A stretch of 64,000 nucleotides of DNA from JASGCP01 sp965263285 (lineage in GTDB: Bacteria; Bacteroidota; Bacteroidia; Chitinophagales; Chitinophagaceae). Position numbers and translations under genes: made by a program. Of this stretch, positions 10,139 through 19,086 are shown piece after piece; position 1 is the first letter of the stretch; each line of letters starts with the position of its first letter. The notes beneath the pieces were generated by a model. The model searched no databases, was not told the DNA's origin, and saw only the letters and a program-made list of their open reading frames with translations. The stretch is taken from positions 806,001 through 870,000 of the forward strand of contig CBDHHD010000004.1 in NCBI GenBank assembly GCA_965263285.1, given 5' to 3'.

Positions 10139-11625
10139 ACTTCCGTTTTAGTTTCAAAGGTTTCGTTGAACATTGCTTTCATTAGTGTTTTTCCATGTTT
10201 ATCAAGAGTTTCAATTTCTTGACTTAGTTTTAAGCACTTGTTCATAAGCAGTTCCACTTTTTCAATTATTATTTTTTGTTCCTCTCTTGGTGGAAGTGCA
10301 AAAACGAAATTTCTCAAATAAGTCTGGCTAATGTTAGGTTGCGACATTCCCCAAGAATCAGAAATCATTTTTGCTCGTTGTGCCATTAAGAAATAGAACA
10401 GGTATTTTGTTTCTATGAATTCATTATAAAAGAAACCACAAATTGCTTGGTTCGTACTTGCATCCCTGTTTAAGATTGAAAGTTTTCCTGCTGTTGCTCC
10501 GTACATTGCTATCAGTAAAGTTCCTTTTGGAAACAATGTTGCAGAAGATTCTTTTAAACCAATTTCTGAAATTTTTTCCTCTGATTCTGCATCCAAATAA
10601 GTGTCGGTTAATTCGCCTGATTTGTACCAAGTAATGTCGCCAAACCAATAGTTTGCATTTGCTCTTAATGGTGTGCCACCAGAAGTTGTTGAATACAACT
10701 CACCAAGTCTGCACCAAACCCAATTTTCAGGAATTTCGTGTGGAATTTCATCTGCCGTTATTGGGTCAAGCTCTTTTTCTTTCTTGATTATCTTTTCCTT
10801 GATTTTTTTTGCTTTATCCCTTTTAATGAGTTTGTACAAATCTTCGGCAGATTCATATACTTTGTTTTTCTCACGCCATGTACTTGTTAACTTTCCAAGA
10901 ATCGCCTCTTCAAGTATAGTTCGTTTGAGGGGGTCAATTATATTTTTTTGTTTTTGACATTCATAGTTTATTGACTTACAGTTGTCATAATTAATGATTG
11001 CTTTATTAATCTCTAAAATAAGTGATTCATATCCTTTGACATACTCATTATTTGAAATCTTTATTGCTTCTAATTGTTTTTTTAAACTGCATTTTGGTAG
11101 TATCAATGATTTCAATGTATTTGCGTTAACACTCGGTCTAAATTCGCCTTCGTTTAAGGAAACAATTTGTGACCAATAAACATAACTGTTCAAAAACAGA
11201 TTTAGAAACAATGGGTCGGCATCTTCATTTGCTCTAATACGAATCAAGTAGCCCGCATAAATTGAATGTGCTGGTGGGTCTATGATTAAAAAACTTTTTC
11301 CAGTTGTGCCACCTGTACGAGCAATTAGTATATCATTTGTGTAAAGTAGGTATGTATCTTCACTATCACAATCGCAGAAAGGAACTGTTTCCCAATCCAC
11401 TTTGCCATCCGTAATATCGCTTATACGTAAAAATTTATTTTTGCCACTTAACAAGGCGGAAGCATTATAACCGTATTGAGTGCTTTCTATTAGCGATTTT
11501 AGAGGAACAGTTTTATTACTTCGTTCAAATAAATGACGCAAAATAATCGTATTCCGTATTTGCTTTTTTATTTCATCCTCATCTTTTTGAAAAGTAAGTG
11601 GAATGAATTTGAATTTTAAACTCAT
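10126..11625 (-). CDS. hsdS: Type I restriction-modification specificity subunit
   Basis: The 499-residue protein has two target-recognition halves separated by helical spacers. The second half contains IPENWVWCRLGELYSTTSGGTP, the typical opening of an HsdS TRD, followed by GDITWYKSGELTD, and ends with PPREEQKIIIEKVELLM, the typical conserved helix. HsdS binds the bipartite DNA target and directs HsdM and HsdR. The start overlaps the hsdM stop by 4 bases (ATGA) and the end overlaps the ATPase gene by 13. Both TRDs look intact. No inverted hsdS fragment that would imply shuffling was seen nearby. Confidence 0.93.
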   Translation of the reverse strand: MSLKFKFIPLTFQKDEDEIKKQIRNTIILRHLFERSNKTVPLKSLIESTQYGYNASALLSGKNKFLRISDITDGKVDWETVPFCDCDSEDTYLLYTNDILIARTGGTTGKSFLIIDPPAHSIYAGYLIRIRANEDADPLFLNLFLNSYVYWSQIVSLNEGEFRPSVNANTLKSLILPKCSLKKQLEAIKISNNEYVKGYESLILEINKAIINYDNCKSINYECQKQKNIIDPLKRTILEEAILGKLTSTWREKNKVYESAEDLYKLIKRDKAKKIKEKIIKKEKELDPITADEIPHEIPENWVWCRLGELYSTTSGGTPLRANANYWFGDITWYKSGELTDTYLDAESEEKISEIGLKESSATLFPKGTLLIAMYGATAGKLSILNRDASTNQAICGFFYNEFIETKYLFYFLMAQRAKMISDSWGMSQPNISQTYLRNFVFALPPREEQKIIIEKVELLMNKCLKLSQEIETLDKHGKTLMKAMFNETFETKTEVCQD

Positions 11626-13049
11626 ACACTTAATTCTTTTAGTAAATCGCTTATTATTTGTTGGCTTTTCTGAATTTTTGAAAGAATGTCGGCTCTATTA
11701 TATTCAACAACTTCTTCAATAATATTTTGATTTTTCAAATCTAAATCAAAGTTTTTAAGGTCTTTGATATTTACTTTCCAAGACAAATCGCTTTCTGTTC
11801 TATTATTCCACCATTCAATGATTGGTTTGAATTCATCAAATTGAATAGGTTTTGTTTTAGAATAGCTTTTTTGTCCTTCTGGTAATTTATGTTCGTAATA
11901 CCAAATATCATTTGTAGGTGAACCCTTTTCAAAGAACAATAGATTTGTACTTACTAAAGCTGGAAAAAATGTACTTTGAGGTAATCTTATAATTGTATGT
12001 AGATTACTTTCTGTCAAGAGTTTTTCTCTAATCCTAGCTTTTACACCTTCGCCTGTAATTGAACCATCAGGCAATACAATTGCACATCTTCCAGTGGGTT
12101 TTAAAAGTTGTAACATTAGAATTACAAATAAGTCTGCCGATTCTTTGCATCTATAAGTTGAAGGAAAGTTAGTCTCAACACCATCTGCTATACTTGCCCC
12201 AAAAGGTGGATTGGCTAGGATTACATCAACCTGGTCTTTCTTGCCAATGCTATTATATTCTTTCTTTAAACTATCAATATAATGGTAATCGGGAACATCA
12301 ATTTCGTGAAGTATTAAGTTTGTTAATCCCAAAACATACGCAACTGGTTTTAATTCCCAACCAGTAATTGAATTTTGTAAAAGGGCTTCGTCATCTACTG
12401 TTTTTACATAATTATCTCTTACATGGTCAATTGCAGCAGACAAGAAACCACCAGTTCCAGACGCAGGGTCTAATACTTTTTCGCCCAATTTTGGGTCGGT
12501 CATCATGGTCATTAATTGAGTTACAGCCCTTGGTGTGTAAAATTCGCCTTTGTTTCCCGCATCTCTTAACTCCTGTAAAATGCTTTCGTAAATATTGCCG
12601 AAAACGTGTTTGTCCTCTGATTTTGTAAAGTCAATTTCATTGAGCTTGTTGATTACCTTTCGCATTTCATAGCCACTTTTCATGTAGTTATTTGTACCAT
12701 CAAAAACCTCCTTTACTATCATTGCACGTTTCGGATTTGTTGAACTTTTTATTTCTCTTAGCGATAGAAACAGTCCTTTATTTGTCAGTTCGTTGCTATC
12801 AATAAAATTTATTAGTTCATCACCAGTAATCCCTTCGGGATTTGTAGCCCAATTTCTCCATTGGAATTTTTCAGGAATTACCGAAACATAGTTGTCCTTT
12901 ATAACTTTTAATTCTTGGTCTTTGTCGTCCATGATTTTAAGAAACAACATCCAACCTAATTGCTCTAATCGTTGTGCATCGCCAGAGATTCCTCTGTCTT
13001 GCCTCATTATGTTTCTTATACTGCTTATTACTGCTCCTACATTTGCCAT
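11622..13049 (-). CDS. hsdM: Type I restriction-modification DNA methyltransferase subunit
   Basis: The 475-residue N6-adenine methyltransferase has an N-terminal helical domain (RLEQLGWMLFLKIMDDKDQE), SAM-binding motif I DPASGTGGFL near residue 198 and catalytic NPPF near 282. GEFYTPRAVTQLM precedes motif I, as is usual for HsdM. With HsdS it methylates host sites; with HsdR it forms the restriction complex. It lies 3 bases after hsdR and overlaps hsdS, so one transcript is expected. Confidence 0.96.
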   Translation of the reverse strand: MANVGAVISSIRNIMRQDRGISGDAQRLEQLGWMLFLKIMDDKDQELKVIKDNYVSVIPEKFQWRNWATNPEGITGDELINFIDSNELTNKGLFLSLREIKSSTNPKRAMIVKEVFDGTNNYMKSGYEMRKVINKLNEIDFTKSEDKHVFGNIYESILQELRDAGNKGEFYTPRAVTQLMTMMTDPKLGEKVLDPASGTGGFLSAAIDHVRDNYVKTVDDEALLQNSITGWELKPVAYVLGLTNLILHEIDVPDYHYIDSLKKEYNSIGKKDQVDVILANPPFGASIADGVETNFPSTYRCKESADLFVILMLQLLKPTGRCAIVLPDGSITGEGVKARIREKLLTESNLHTIIRLPQSTFFPALVSTNLLFFEKGSPTNDIWYYEHKLPEGQKSYSKTKPIQFDEFKPIIEWWNNRTESDLSWKVNIKDLKNFDLDLKNQNIIEEVVEYNRADILSKIQKSQQIISDLLKELSV

Positions 13050-13052
13050 TTC

Positions 13053-15437
13053 TTATGCTGCTTTATAAAGTTCATTTTCCAATTCTTTTAATGCTTGTAT
13101 GTAATTTTCTTTTCCGCCAAAAGCATTAATTATTTCAAGTGGCGAACCTAATTTGTTTAATGGGTCAAGTTTTAAAACATCTAAACTTTCAATAGTGAGT
13201 AAATCATCATCTGCATATTTGTCAAGTAAACTTTTGATTACAAATTGTGCTTTCTCCCCATATTTAGTAAAGTAGTTTCTTTTCTTCACATTGTTTGCTC
13301 TTTCCTTTCGTGTCAATGGTTTTGCTTCAAAAGCAACATGACAAATCAAATCAAAAGGGTCAAAATCTTTTCCGATTTCCTCCTTTAAGGCTTCAAAGAA
13401 AATTCCTTGTTGTTCCAATGCTTCAACGATTGCTTTTTTCTTGTCAGCATTTTTCCATGAATTCAAAAAGGTTTCAAGCGTTGCGTATTTTTCAATTACA
13501 TTTTTCTTGGTGTAATCTTTCAGACTTTCGGTAATTATTCGTCCGTCAGCACCTAAATATTGTACTCGTTCGTTTACAATTTTAACTTCAACACCGTTTA
13601 CTCTTATTTTTTCTCTTGGATTTGGTTCTGCTACTATAAAACCACCACCAATTACAGTTGGATATTCAGGCGTAGGAAAAACGACATCACCACCATCAAC
13701 CACATCAACAATTGGTTCGTCTGTTACTTCATCGTCTGTTCCCGAAATATCATCATCTTCTGTAACATCTTTAATCATTACAGGGTCGCCATCAAAATTA
13801 GGGTCTGCAAAAAGATTGGTTACATTTCTAAAATCCATTATGGTGAAATATGTTTTACCGTATTCTTCATTAATTCTTGTTCCTCTACCAATAATTTGTT
13901 TGAACTCTGTCGGAGAACCGATATTACTATCCAATACAATTAGTTTGCAGGTTTGAGCATCAACACCAGTAGTCATTAATTTTGAAGTTGTCGCGATAAC
14001 AGGATAGCGTTCACTTGGATTTATAAAACTGTCCAACTCTCTTTTTCCTTCTTCATTGTCGCCAGTAATTTGCATTACATACTTATTGTTTCGAGCAACC
14101 AAATCGGCATTAGCGTTAGCCAATGCGGTTCGCATGCCTTCGGCATGCTCAATGTCAATGCAAAAAACAATTGTCTTTGCGAAACGGTCATTTCCTTTTA
14201 GAAATTCTGTTATTTTTCTTGCAACTAATTCTCTGCGTTCATCAACAACAATGTTTTTATCAAAGTCGGTTCTGTTGTAAATTCTATCTTCAACTGGATT
14301 CCCCTTTTTATCTAAAAATCCTTTTGTTGGCCGCCAACCTTCGGCATCAATATCAAGCGTAACTTTTATTACTTTGTAAGGAGCAAGAAAACCATCGTCA
14401 ATTCCTTGTCTAAGCGAATAGATGTAAACTGGTTCACCGAAATAATGAATGTTTGAGGTTTCGGTTGTTTCCTTTGGCGTGGCAGTCATGCCCAAATGTG
14501 TCGCAGTTTTGAAATAATCTAATATTTCACGCCATTTACTATCTTCTTTGGCACTTCCTCTGTGGCACTCATCAACTACAATTAAATCAAAAAATTCTGG
14601 GCTAAATTGTTTGTAAGCATCGTCTAATTTGCTGTCTGACAAACCTTGATACAAAGCTAAATATACATTGTAAGCTGTATCAATTTGTTTGTGTTTTATG
14701 ATTGTCATTGCATCTTTGAAATGCCTAAAATCTCCTCTTGCTGTTTGGTCAATAAGTGAAGTTCTGTCTGCTAAAAACAATATTCTTCTTTTTGCTCCAC
14801 TTTTCCAAAGTCTGTATATGATTTGAAAAGCCGTGTAAGTCTTTCCAGTTCCTGTTGCCATAACCAAAAGAATTCTGTCTTGCTTTTTTGCAACTGCTTC
14901 AATGGTTCTGTTAATGGCAATTTGTTGGTAATATCTTGGAGAACGACCAGAGCCGTCTAAAAAATAGTCGATTGAAACAATGCTTTCAACTTCTTTGTTT
15001 TCAATTCCTTTATATTTTTTGTATTTCTCCCAAAGTTGTTCAGGGCTTGGGAATTCATCATTTGAAAGTTCAGTTTCAATTTGTCCATTTGTAACGGTCT
15101 TGTCGTGAAAATAAAACCCGTCTCCGTTGCTACTAAATACAAAAGGAATGTCCAACGTGTTGGCGTAACCTAATGCCTGTTGAATTCCAGCTTTTACAGA
15201 ATGGTTATTATCTTTCGCCTCAATGATTGCAATAGCAACGTTTGGTTTGTAAAACAGAATGTAGTCAGCAAATTTTCGTTTTCCTCTTGCTGTAATTTTA
15301 CCTTTCACATAAATGCGTCCATCGGTAAAAAATATTTCACGTCCAAGTTGAGTATGTTCATCCCAACCAGCTTTTGTCACTGCAGGTGTGATAAACTTCT
15401 CTTTTATGTCGGCTTCTTGCAAATCTTTTTTATCCAT
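13053..15437 (-). CDS. hsdR: Type I restriction endonuclease / translocase subunit
   Basis: The 794-residue protein has an N-terminal nuclease region with IAIIEAKDNN near residue 70-78 (the E-x-K of the PD-(D/E)xK fold). A superfamily 2 helicase motor follows, with Walker A MATGTGKT near 192-199, DECH near 288, SAT-equivalent TATPKE, and motif VI QIIGRGTRINE near 516. The C-terminal part is helical (EcoEI R-type). HsdR translocates DNA and cuts unmodified targets. It is the first gene of hsdR-hsdM-hsdS-ATPase. The length is shorter than EcoKI HsdR but usual for the EcoEI-like subgroup. Confidence 0.95.
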   Translation of the reverse strand: MDKKDLQEADIKEKFITPAVTKAGWDEHTQLGREIFFTDGRIYVKGKITARGKRKFADYILFYKPNVAIAIIEAKDNNHSVKAGIQQALGYANTLDIPFVFSSNGDGFYFHDKTVTNGQIETELSNDEFPSPEQLWEKYKKYKGIENKEVESIVSIDYFLDGSGRSPRYYQQIAINRTIEAVAKKQDRILLVMATGTGKTYTAFQIIYRLWKSGAKRRILFLADRTSLIDQTARGDFRHFKDAMTIIKHKQIDTAYNVYLALYQGLSDSKLDDAYKQFSPEFFDLIVVDECHRGSAKEDSKWREILDYFKTATHLGMTATPKETTETSNIHYFGEPVYIYSLRQGIDDGFLAPYKVIKVTLDIDAEGWRPTKGFLDKKGNPVEDRIYNRTDFDKNIVVDERRELVARKITEFLKGNDRFAKTIVFCIDIEHAEGMRTALANANADLVARNNKYVMQITGDNEEGKRELDSFINPSERYPVIATTSKLMTTGVDAQTCKLIVLDSNIGSPTEFKQIIGRGTRINEEYGKTYFTIMDFRNVTNLFADPNFDGDPVMIKDVTEDDDISGTDDEVTDEPIVDVVDGGDVVFPTPEYPTVIGGGFIVAEPNPREKIRVNGVEVKIVNERVQYLGADGRIITESLKDYTKKNVIEKYATLETFLNSWKNADKKKAIVEALEQQGIFFEALKEEIGKDFDPFDLICHVAFEAKPLTRKERANNVKKRNYFTKYGEKAQFVIKSLLDKYADDDLLTIESLDVLKLDPLNKLGSPLEIINAFGGKENYIQALKELENELYKAA

Positions 15438-15624
15438 CCTATATAAATTTTAATCGGTCTAAGAACTGACCAAAATACTTGTAAAATATAAGAGAGCTTT
15501 GCAAACCCTCCGTTAATAATTGGCAAAGTTATTATTTTTCCAAAAAAACACCATAATAAAAAAACAATTACCCATGCATTTCCTTATAAAAACTCATAAT
15601 GTTATCTAAACTTTTAATACGCTA

Positions 15625-16371
15625 CTACATCTTTGTAAAAGTACCTATTCTCTTTACTAACTCATTTGCTAATTCTTCGTAGCCTTCTTTATTCGCAAAA
15701 TATTTAAGTACATTATGATGCGTCAAATCGCTCGGAATATCGTCAATATGTTGTGTTATTGGTATAACTGTTTTGCCAAGTGTGTGAGCAATTCCTACTT
15801 CATAAAAAACATTGGCATTTTTGCCTGTAAAATCAGCTACAACAATTTGGCTTGTAAAAATTAGTTCGAAAATATTTTGTATAAAAGTTGCGTTATCCCA
15901 AATATCGTCTGCTTTCTTACACTCTAAATTCAACTGATCACACGCTAATCTTACTGCACTAAATGTTAGGACATATGTAAAAGGTAACATCACGGCAACA
16001 AGTTTTTTGTCTTGTTCTTTTGTAGGGATTGTGAACACTTGTGGCGAAAAAGTTATCACTCTTTTAGTGCTTTCACTGTGAGCCGTTGAAATAAATTTAG
16101 CAACAGGCGGGGTAGCATATTTATCTGAAACGAAAGACTTTAATTCTTGAAGATTTTTTTTATCGCTGTTTACAATTGCTGTAAGTACTTCAAAAATATT
16201 CACACCATAATCATCATTTCTAAACTTTAAACTGTTCCAAAAGCGAGGGTGCTCATTCATAATATTCTCAACATGTAGAATAAACTCTAATTCAAGCCAA
16301 TCAGCTTCTGTAAAATGTTTCTCAATTTGATTTTTAAGATTTGCTATTTCTTTACGTTGTTCTTTGTCCAT
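15625..16371 (-). CDS. Nucleoside deoxyribosyltransferase/TIR-like protein, candidate defence effector
   Basis: The 248-residue protein has a helical N-terminal half (about 1-105) of unknown function. The C-terminal domain contains VAVMLPF, IWDNATFIQNIFELIFTSQ and VVADFTGKNANVFYEVGIAH, then LGKTVIPIT. The last segment is characteristic of nucleoside 2-deoxyribosyltransferase-like and TIR-related domains, with the glutamate of NVFYEVG as candidate catalytic residue. Some such domains hydrolyse nucleotides or NAD in anti-phage systems, but this protein's activity is inferred only. The ATG at 16371 (MDKEQRKE) is chosen. The longer frame starts in an IS end: the same upstream codons recur near 25450-25500, where no such gene exists. 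Confidence 0.6.
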   Translation of the reverse strand: MDKEQRKEIANLKNQIEKHFTEADWLELEFILHVENIMNEHPRFWNSLKFRNDDYGVNIFEVLTAIVNSDKKNLQELKSFVSDKYATPPVAKFISTAHSESTKRVITFSPQVFTIPTKEQDKKLVAVMLPFTYVLTFSAVRLACDQLNLECKKADDIWDNATFIQNIFELIFTSQIVVADFTGKNANVFYEVGIAHTLGKTVIPITQHIDDIPSDLTHHNVLKYFANKEGYEELANELVKRIGTFTKM

Positions 16372-16383
16372 GATTATAAAGTA

Positions 16384-17337
16384 GGCATAACTAAATTTAG
16401 TGTGAGGGACTATGCAAACATACAAAATAAAATGGATATTTGCAAAAACAATTTTATATGCAAGAAAAAGATATTTTAGATTTTATACAAACGATGCTAA
16501 ATGTTGCATCAGATTTTGCGATTACCAAAATTGAGAAAGCTGAAGAACAAGAGAAAATAGTTCGTATTTATTTTAAATATTTACCTAGTGTTTATAAAAA
16601 GAAAGGGGATGTTAATAAGGTATATAAAATTTATGATTATTTACCCGAAAGAGAATGGCAACACTTAAGTTGGTTTGAATATAAATGCTATATTATTTGT
16701 GCCTTACCAAGATACATAGATGAAGATGGTTCTATAAAAGTAATAGATATTGATTTTGCTGACAGTCGGAAGAGCTACACTCGTTTATTTGCTCAAGCTA
16801 TTATAGAATCATTACAGGATGTTAAAGTGCAAAAGGCAGTAGCTAAAAAATTTCAAACGACTCCTTATATAGTTAACAGTATCATGGATGAAGCCGTAAA
16901 TGAAGGTTTAAAAAATAGGCAACTAAATGAAGAGGTAAGAAACATAAGCTTAGATGAAAAAGCTTATTCAGATGGCCATTTATATGCTACTATTTTAGTT
17001 GATACGGATAAAAAATGTATCATAGATATGCGAGAAGGGCGTACAGAAGAGGGCACCATTGAATTATGTAAATCGGCTATTGCAGAAATGGCATTGGTTC
17101 AATTAAAGCAAGTAAATATGGGCATGTGGCATCCTTATATGAATGCCATTTCAAGTGTTGCTCCCCAGGCTACTATTATACATGATAAGTTCCATTTGTT
17201 TAAAAAATTAAGCGAAGCTATTGATAAAACGAGAAAACAGGAAGTAATAGGCCATCCACTTTTACTAAAGCAAAAATACACCGTATTAAAAAATGTGGCA
17301 TAACTAAATTTAGTGTGAGGAAAAATTTAGTTATGCC
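16384..17337 (+). mobile_element. ISL3-family element, internally deleted
   Basis: The boundaries are set by matching ends, GGCATAACTAAATTT at 16384-16398 and its inverse at 17323-17337. A direct copy of the left end, GGCATAACTAAATTTAGTG, also lies at 17297, so the right terminus is a small near-palindrome. Between them is a transposase lacking its C-terminal part. The first ~75 bases recur inverted at 25425-25501. The 8-bp flanks (ATAAAGTA and ATAATTCG) do not match, so there is no clear target duplication. The element is probably not autonomous. Confidence 0.65.
16458..17303 (+). pseudogene. ISL3-family transposase, C-terminally truncated
   Basis: There are 281 residues from the ATG at 16458 (the longer frame begins with a TTG). 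The sequence includes a helix-turn-helix-like region and the catalytic-domain start ISLDEKAYSDGHLYATILVD. It continues through IDMREGRTEEG, MGMWHPYMNAI, IIHDKFHLFKKLSEAID and ends just after KQKYTVLKN. ISL3 transposases are usually ~400 residues and carry their last catalytic residue beyond the LLKN segment. Here the frame runs straight into the terminal repeat, so about 120 residues are missing. It could still bind element ends, but catalysis is unlikely. Confidence 0.8.
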
Positions 17338-17373
17338 ATAATTCGACTAAATCTTTATTGGTAGTATTTTTTT

Positions 17374-17810
17374 GGCTACGCCTTTTTTTGAGGTGCTGGG
17401 GTGTATTTGTGTTTTTGTAATTACTCAGGTATAGGTTAATATTTTATTTTTTATATCCTTTTCTTTCTTTTGTCTTGATACAAAAGAAAGAAACAAAGAA
17501 AAAATCAAGCCTGCAGATAAAGAGCTACAAAACTACGGCTCGCTACGCTAGAGAGAATGAATGAGAGGCGGTTAGGGATGAATCGTTATGATGAGCTTAT
17601 CCATAGTGATCTTTTATGTACATACTTTATGCTCATCATAACGATTCATATATAAAAACTTCCGCCCCACATTCTCGCTGGTCGCTTCGCTCACCTCGTT
17701 TTGTAACGCTCTTTATCTGAGGGCAGTCCTCATCAGATATTTCCTATTATTTCCATATTTATATGTATGTAATAATCCATGCTTCCAGCATCTTAAAAAA
17801 AGATGTAGCC
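17374..17810. repeat. Palindromic repeat element RE, copy 3 (long form, both outer ends)
   Basis: This is the most complete single copy. The left outer end is GGCTACGCCTTTTTTTGAGG, matched by the inverse TCTTAAAAAAAGATGTAGCC at the right. Inside are the inner end TAATTACTCAGGTATAGG, the TTTCTTTCTTTTGT hairpin, and the nested palindrome arms with ATGAATCGTTATGATGAGC. Beyond it, at about 17847-17885, is an inverted AACGACTTTTTTAGTGAGCA motif, the end-like sequence that separates units in the tandem arrays. The stretch 17338-17890 otherwise has no gene. Confidence 0.88.
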
Positions 17811-17889
17811 AAAAATCAAAAATAAATTGGTTTTTTTTAAAAATATATTATTTTTGCGATTGCTCACTAAAAAAGTCGTTATTCCTTCT

Positions 17890-18113
17890 TTACCTAGATT
17901 GTTTTCTATTACCGTTACAACTTAGCCTTTCGTCTTGCAAAACCATATAAAGTCGAATGTTTTTATAAGACGGATAATTTTTTTTCAGATTTTTAGAAAT
18001 ACCATAAGCTTGTTGATACAATAGGGAATCTCCGTTTCCCAATCATATTCATTTACAAATCTTTGTATAATAGACAAGTCGTCAGAAGTAACTTCGTTAT
18101 TTTTCTTGCTCAT
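17890..18113 (-). pseudogene. Small third gene of the ParA/AlbA pair, frameshifted
   Basis: An ATG at 18113 overlaps the end of the ParA gene by 17 bases and opens MSKKNNEVTSDDLSIIQRF, then VNEYDWETEIPY, and stops early at 17985. Read one frame over from about position 18030, the DNA continues as LLYQQAYGISKNLKKNYPSY, then KNIRLYMVLQDERL, to a stop at 17890. The reading-quality sequence on both sides suggests a single-base indel in a gene of about 74 codons. No family is recognised. A real short protein followed by chance open sequence is the alternative. Confidence 0.45.
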
Positions 18114-19086
18114 GTATCTTAGAAATAATCTTTTCAGTAAGTGTTTTAAAATCAATGTAAGCACTTCTAACAGCACCTAAATGAGCACCAATTGCACCAT
18201 CAGAGGGTTTTAACAAGAAAATTGGTTTTCTAGTTTCCATTGACATGGGAATTAGACTATGATAATGTTTTAAAAGTGAAAGGCAGTTTACATCTTCTTC
18301 AACGGTTTTATCTTTTAACAGTTGTCCTTTTAAAACAGCTTCTACAAAAACTCGAGGTATTCTATTTGCCCATTTTAAATAAGATTTTACAGGGCGACTT
18401 TCTTTGACACCATGTTGCATAATAACATAACCCAACGGCTTTATGGCTGAATTTGGTAATTTTAATTCAGGGTTTAGATTTTCACTTTTTCTTTTATTCC
18501 ATTCTTTCCTCCACTTATCCAATCTACTTCCTAAGTTTTTGAGACCTTGTAAAGAAAACAAATCAGCAACCATAGGCATAACCACATAATCAGCCACAAT
18601 AAGTGTTGCTCTGTTTATTGCACCAAAGTTGGGTCCAATATCAATAACACAATAATCTGCATTCATACGATTCCCTGCTTCATCGATAATTCTGTAAAAA
18701 GATGAAATAATCCTAAAAGCGGCCTCATCGCCATTATTACATTTTCCCCAATTTTCACTTAACTTATCTTCAAACATAGATAGTTCTAAGTCGCCCGCTA
18801 GTAACCCTATTGTATCAGATATATGATGTATTGTAACAGGTTTTATATCACCAATGCCTCTATCTAAAGGCTTTACAGCATCTAAAATTGTAGGTCTTTC
18901 GTTTTCATTTTCATACATATCAGCAAGTTTATCATCTGTTAAAAACATTGAGGTTAGGTTTGCTTGTGGATCTAAATCAACAGCTAAACACCTATAGCCT
19001 AATTCTGCCAACATATAAGAAAAGTGGTAAACCAAAGTTGTTTTACCAACACCACCTTTATTGTTAAAAAATGCTATTGTTTTCAT
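18097..19086 (-). CDS. ParA/MinD-family ATPase
   Basis: The 329-residue protein has a deviant Walker A motif FNNKGGVGKTTLVYHF at residues 7-20, the switch I-like DLDPQANLTSMFL, and the switch II/Walker B CVIDIGPNFGAINR near 150. Such ATPases partition plasmids or position complexes. No ParB or centromere-like repeat is visible here. The start overlaps the upstream AlbA_2 gene by 4 bases, and the end overlaps a frameshifted small gene. This argues for a compact three-gene cassette rather than chromosome segregation. Similar accessory ParA proteins occur on mobile islands. Function unknown. Confidence 0.78.
   Translation of the reverse strand: MKTIAFFNNKGGVGKTTLVYHFSYMLAELGYRCLAVDLDPQANLTSMFLTDDKLADMYENENERPTILDAVKPLDRGIGDIKPVTIHHISDTIGLLAGDLELSMFEDKLSENWGKCNNGDEAAFRIISSFYRIIDEAGNRMNADYCVIDIGPNFGAINRATLIVADYVVMPMVADLFSLQGLKNLGSRLDKWRKEWNKRKSENLNPELKLPNSAIKPLGYVIMQHGVKESRPVKSYLKWANRIPRVFVEAVLKGQLLKDKTVEEDVNCLSLLKHYHSLIPMSMETRKPIFLLKPSDGAIGAHLGAVRSAYIDFKTLTEKIISKIHEQEK

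Noticed and set aside
15625..16425. Longer start (MYVCIVPHTKF...) for the deoxyribosyltransferase-like gene
   Set aside because: The extra codons are encoded by an ISL3 end that also occurs near 25450 without the gene.
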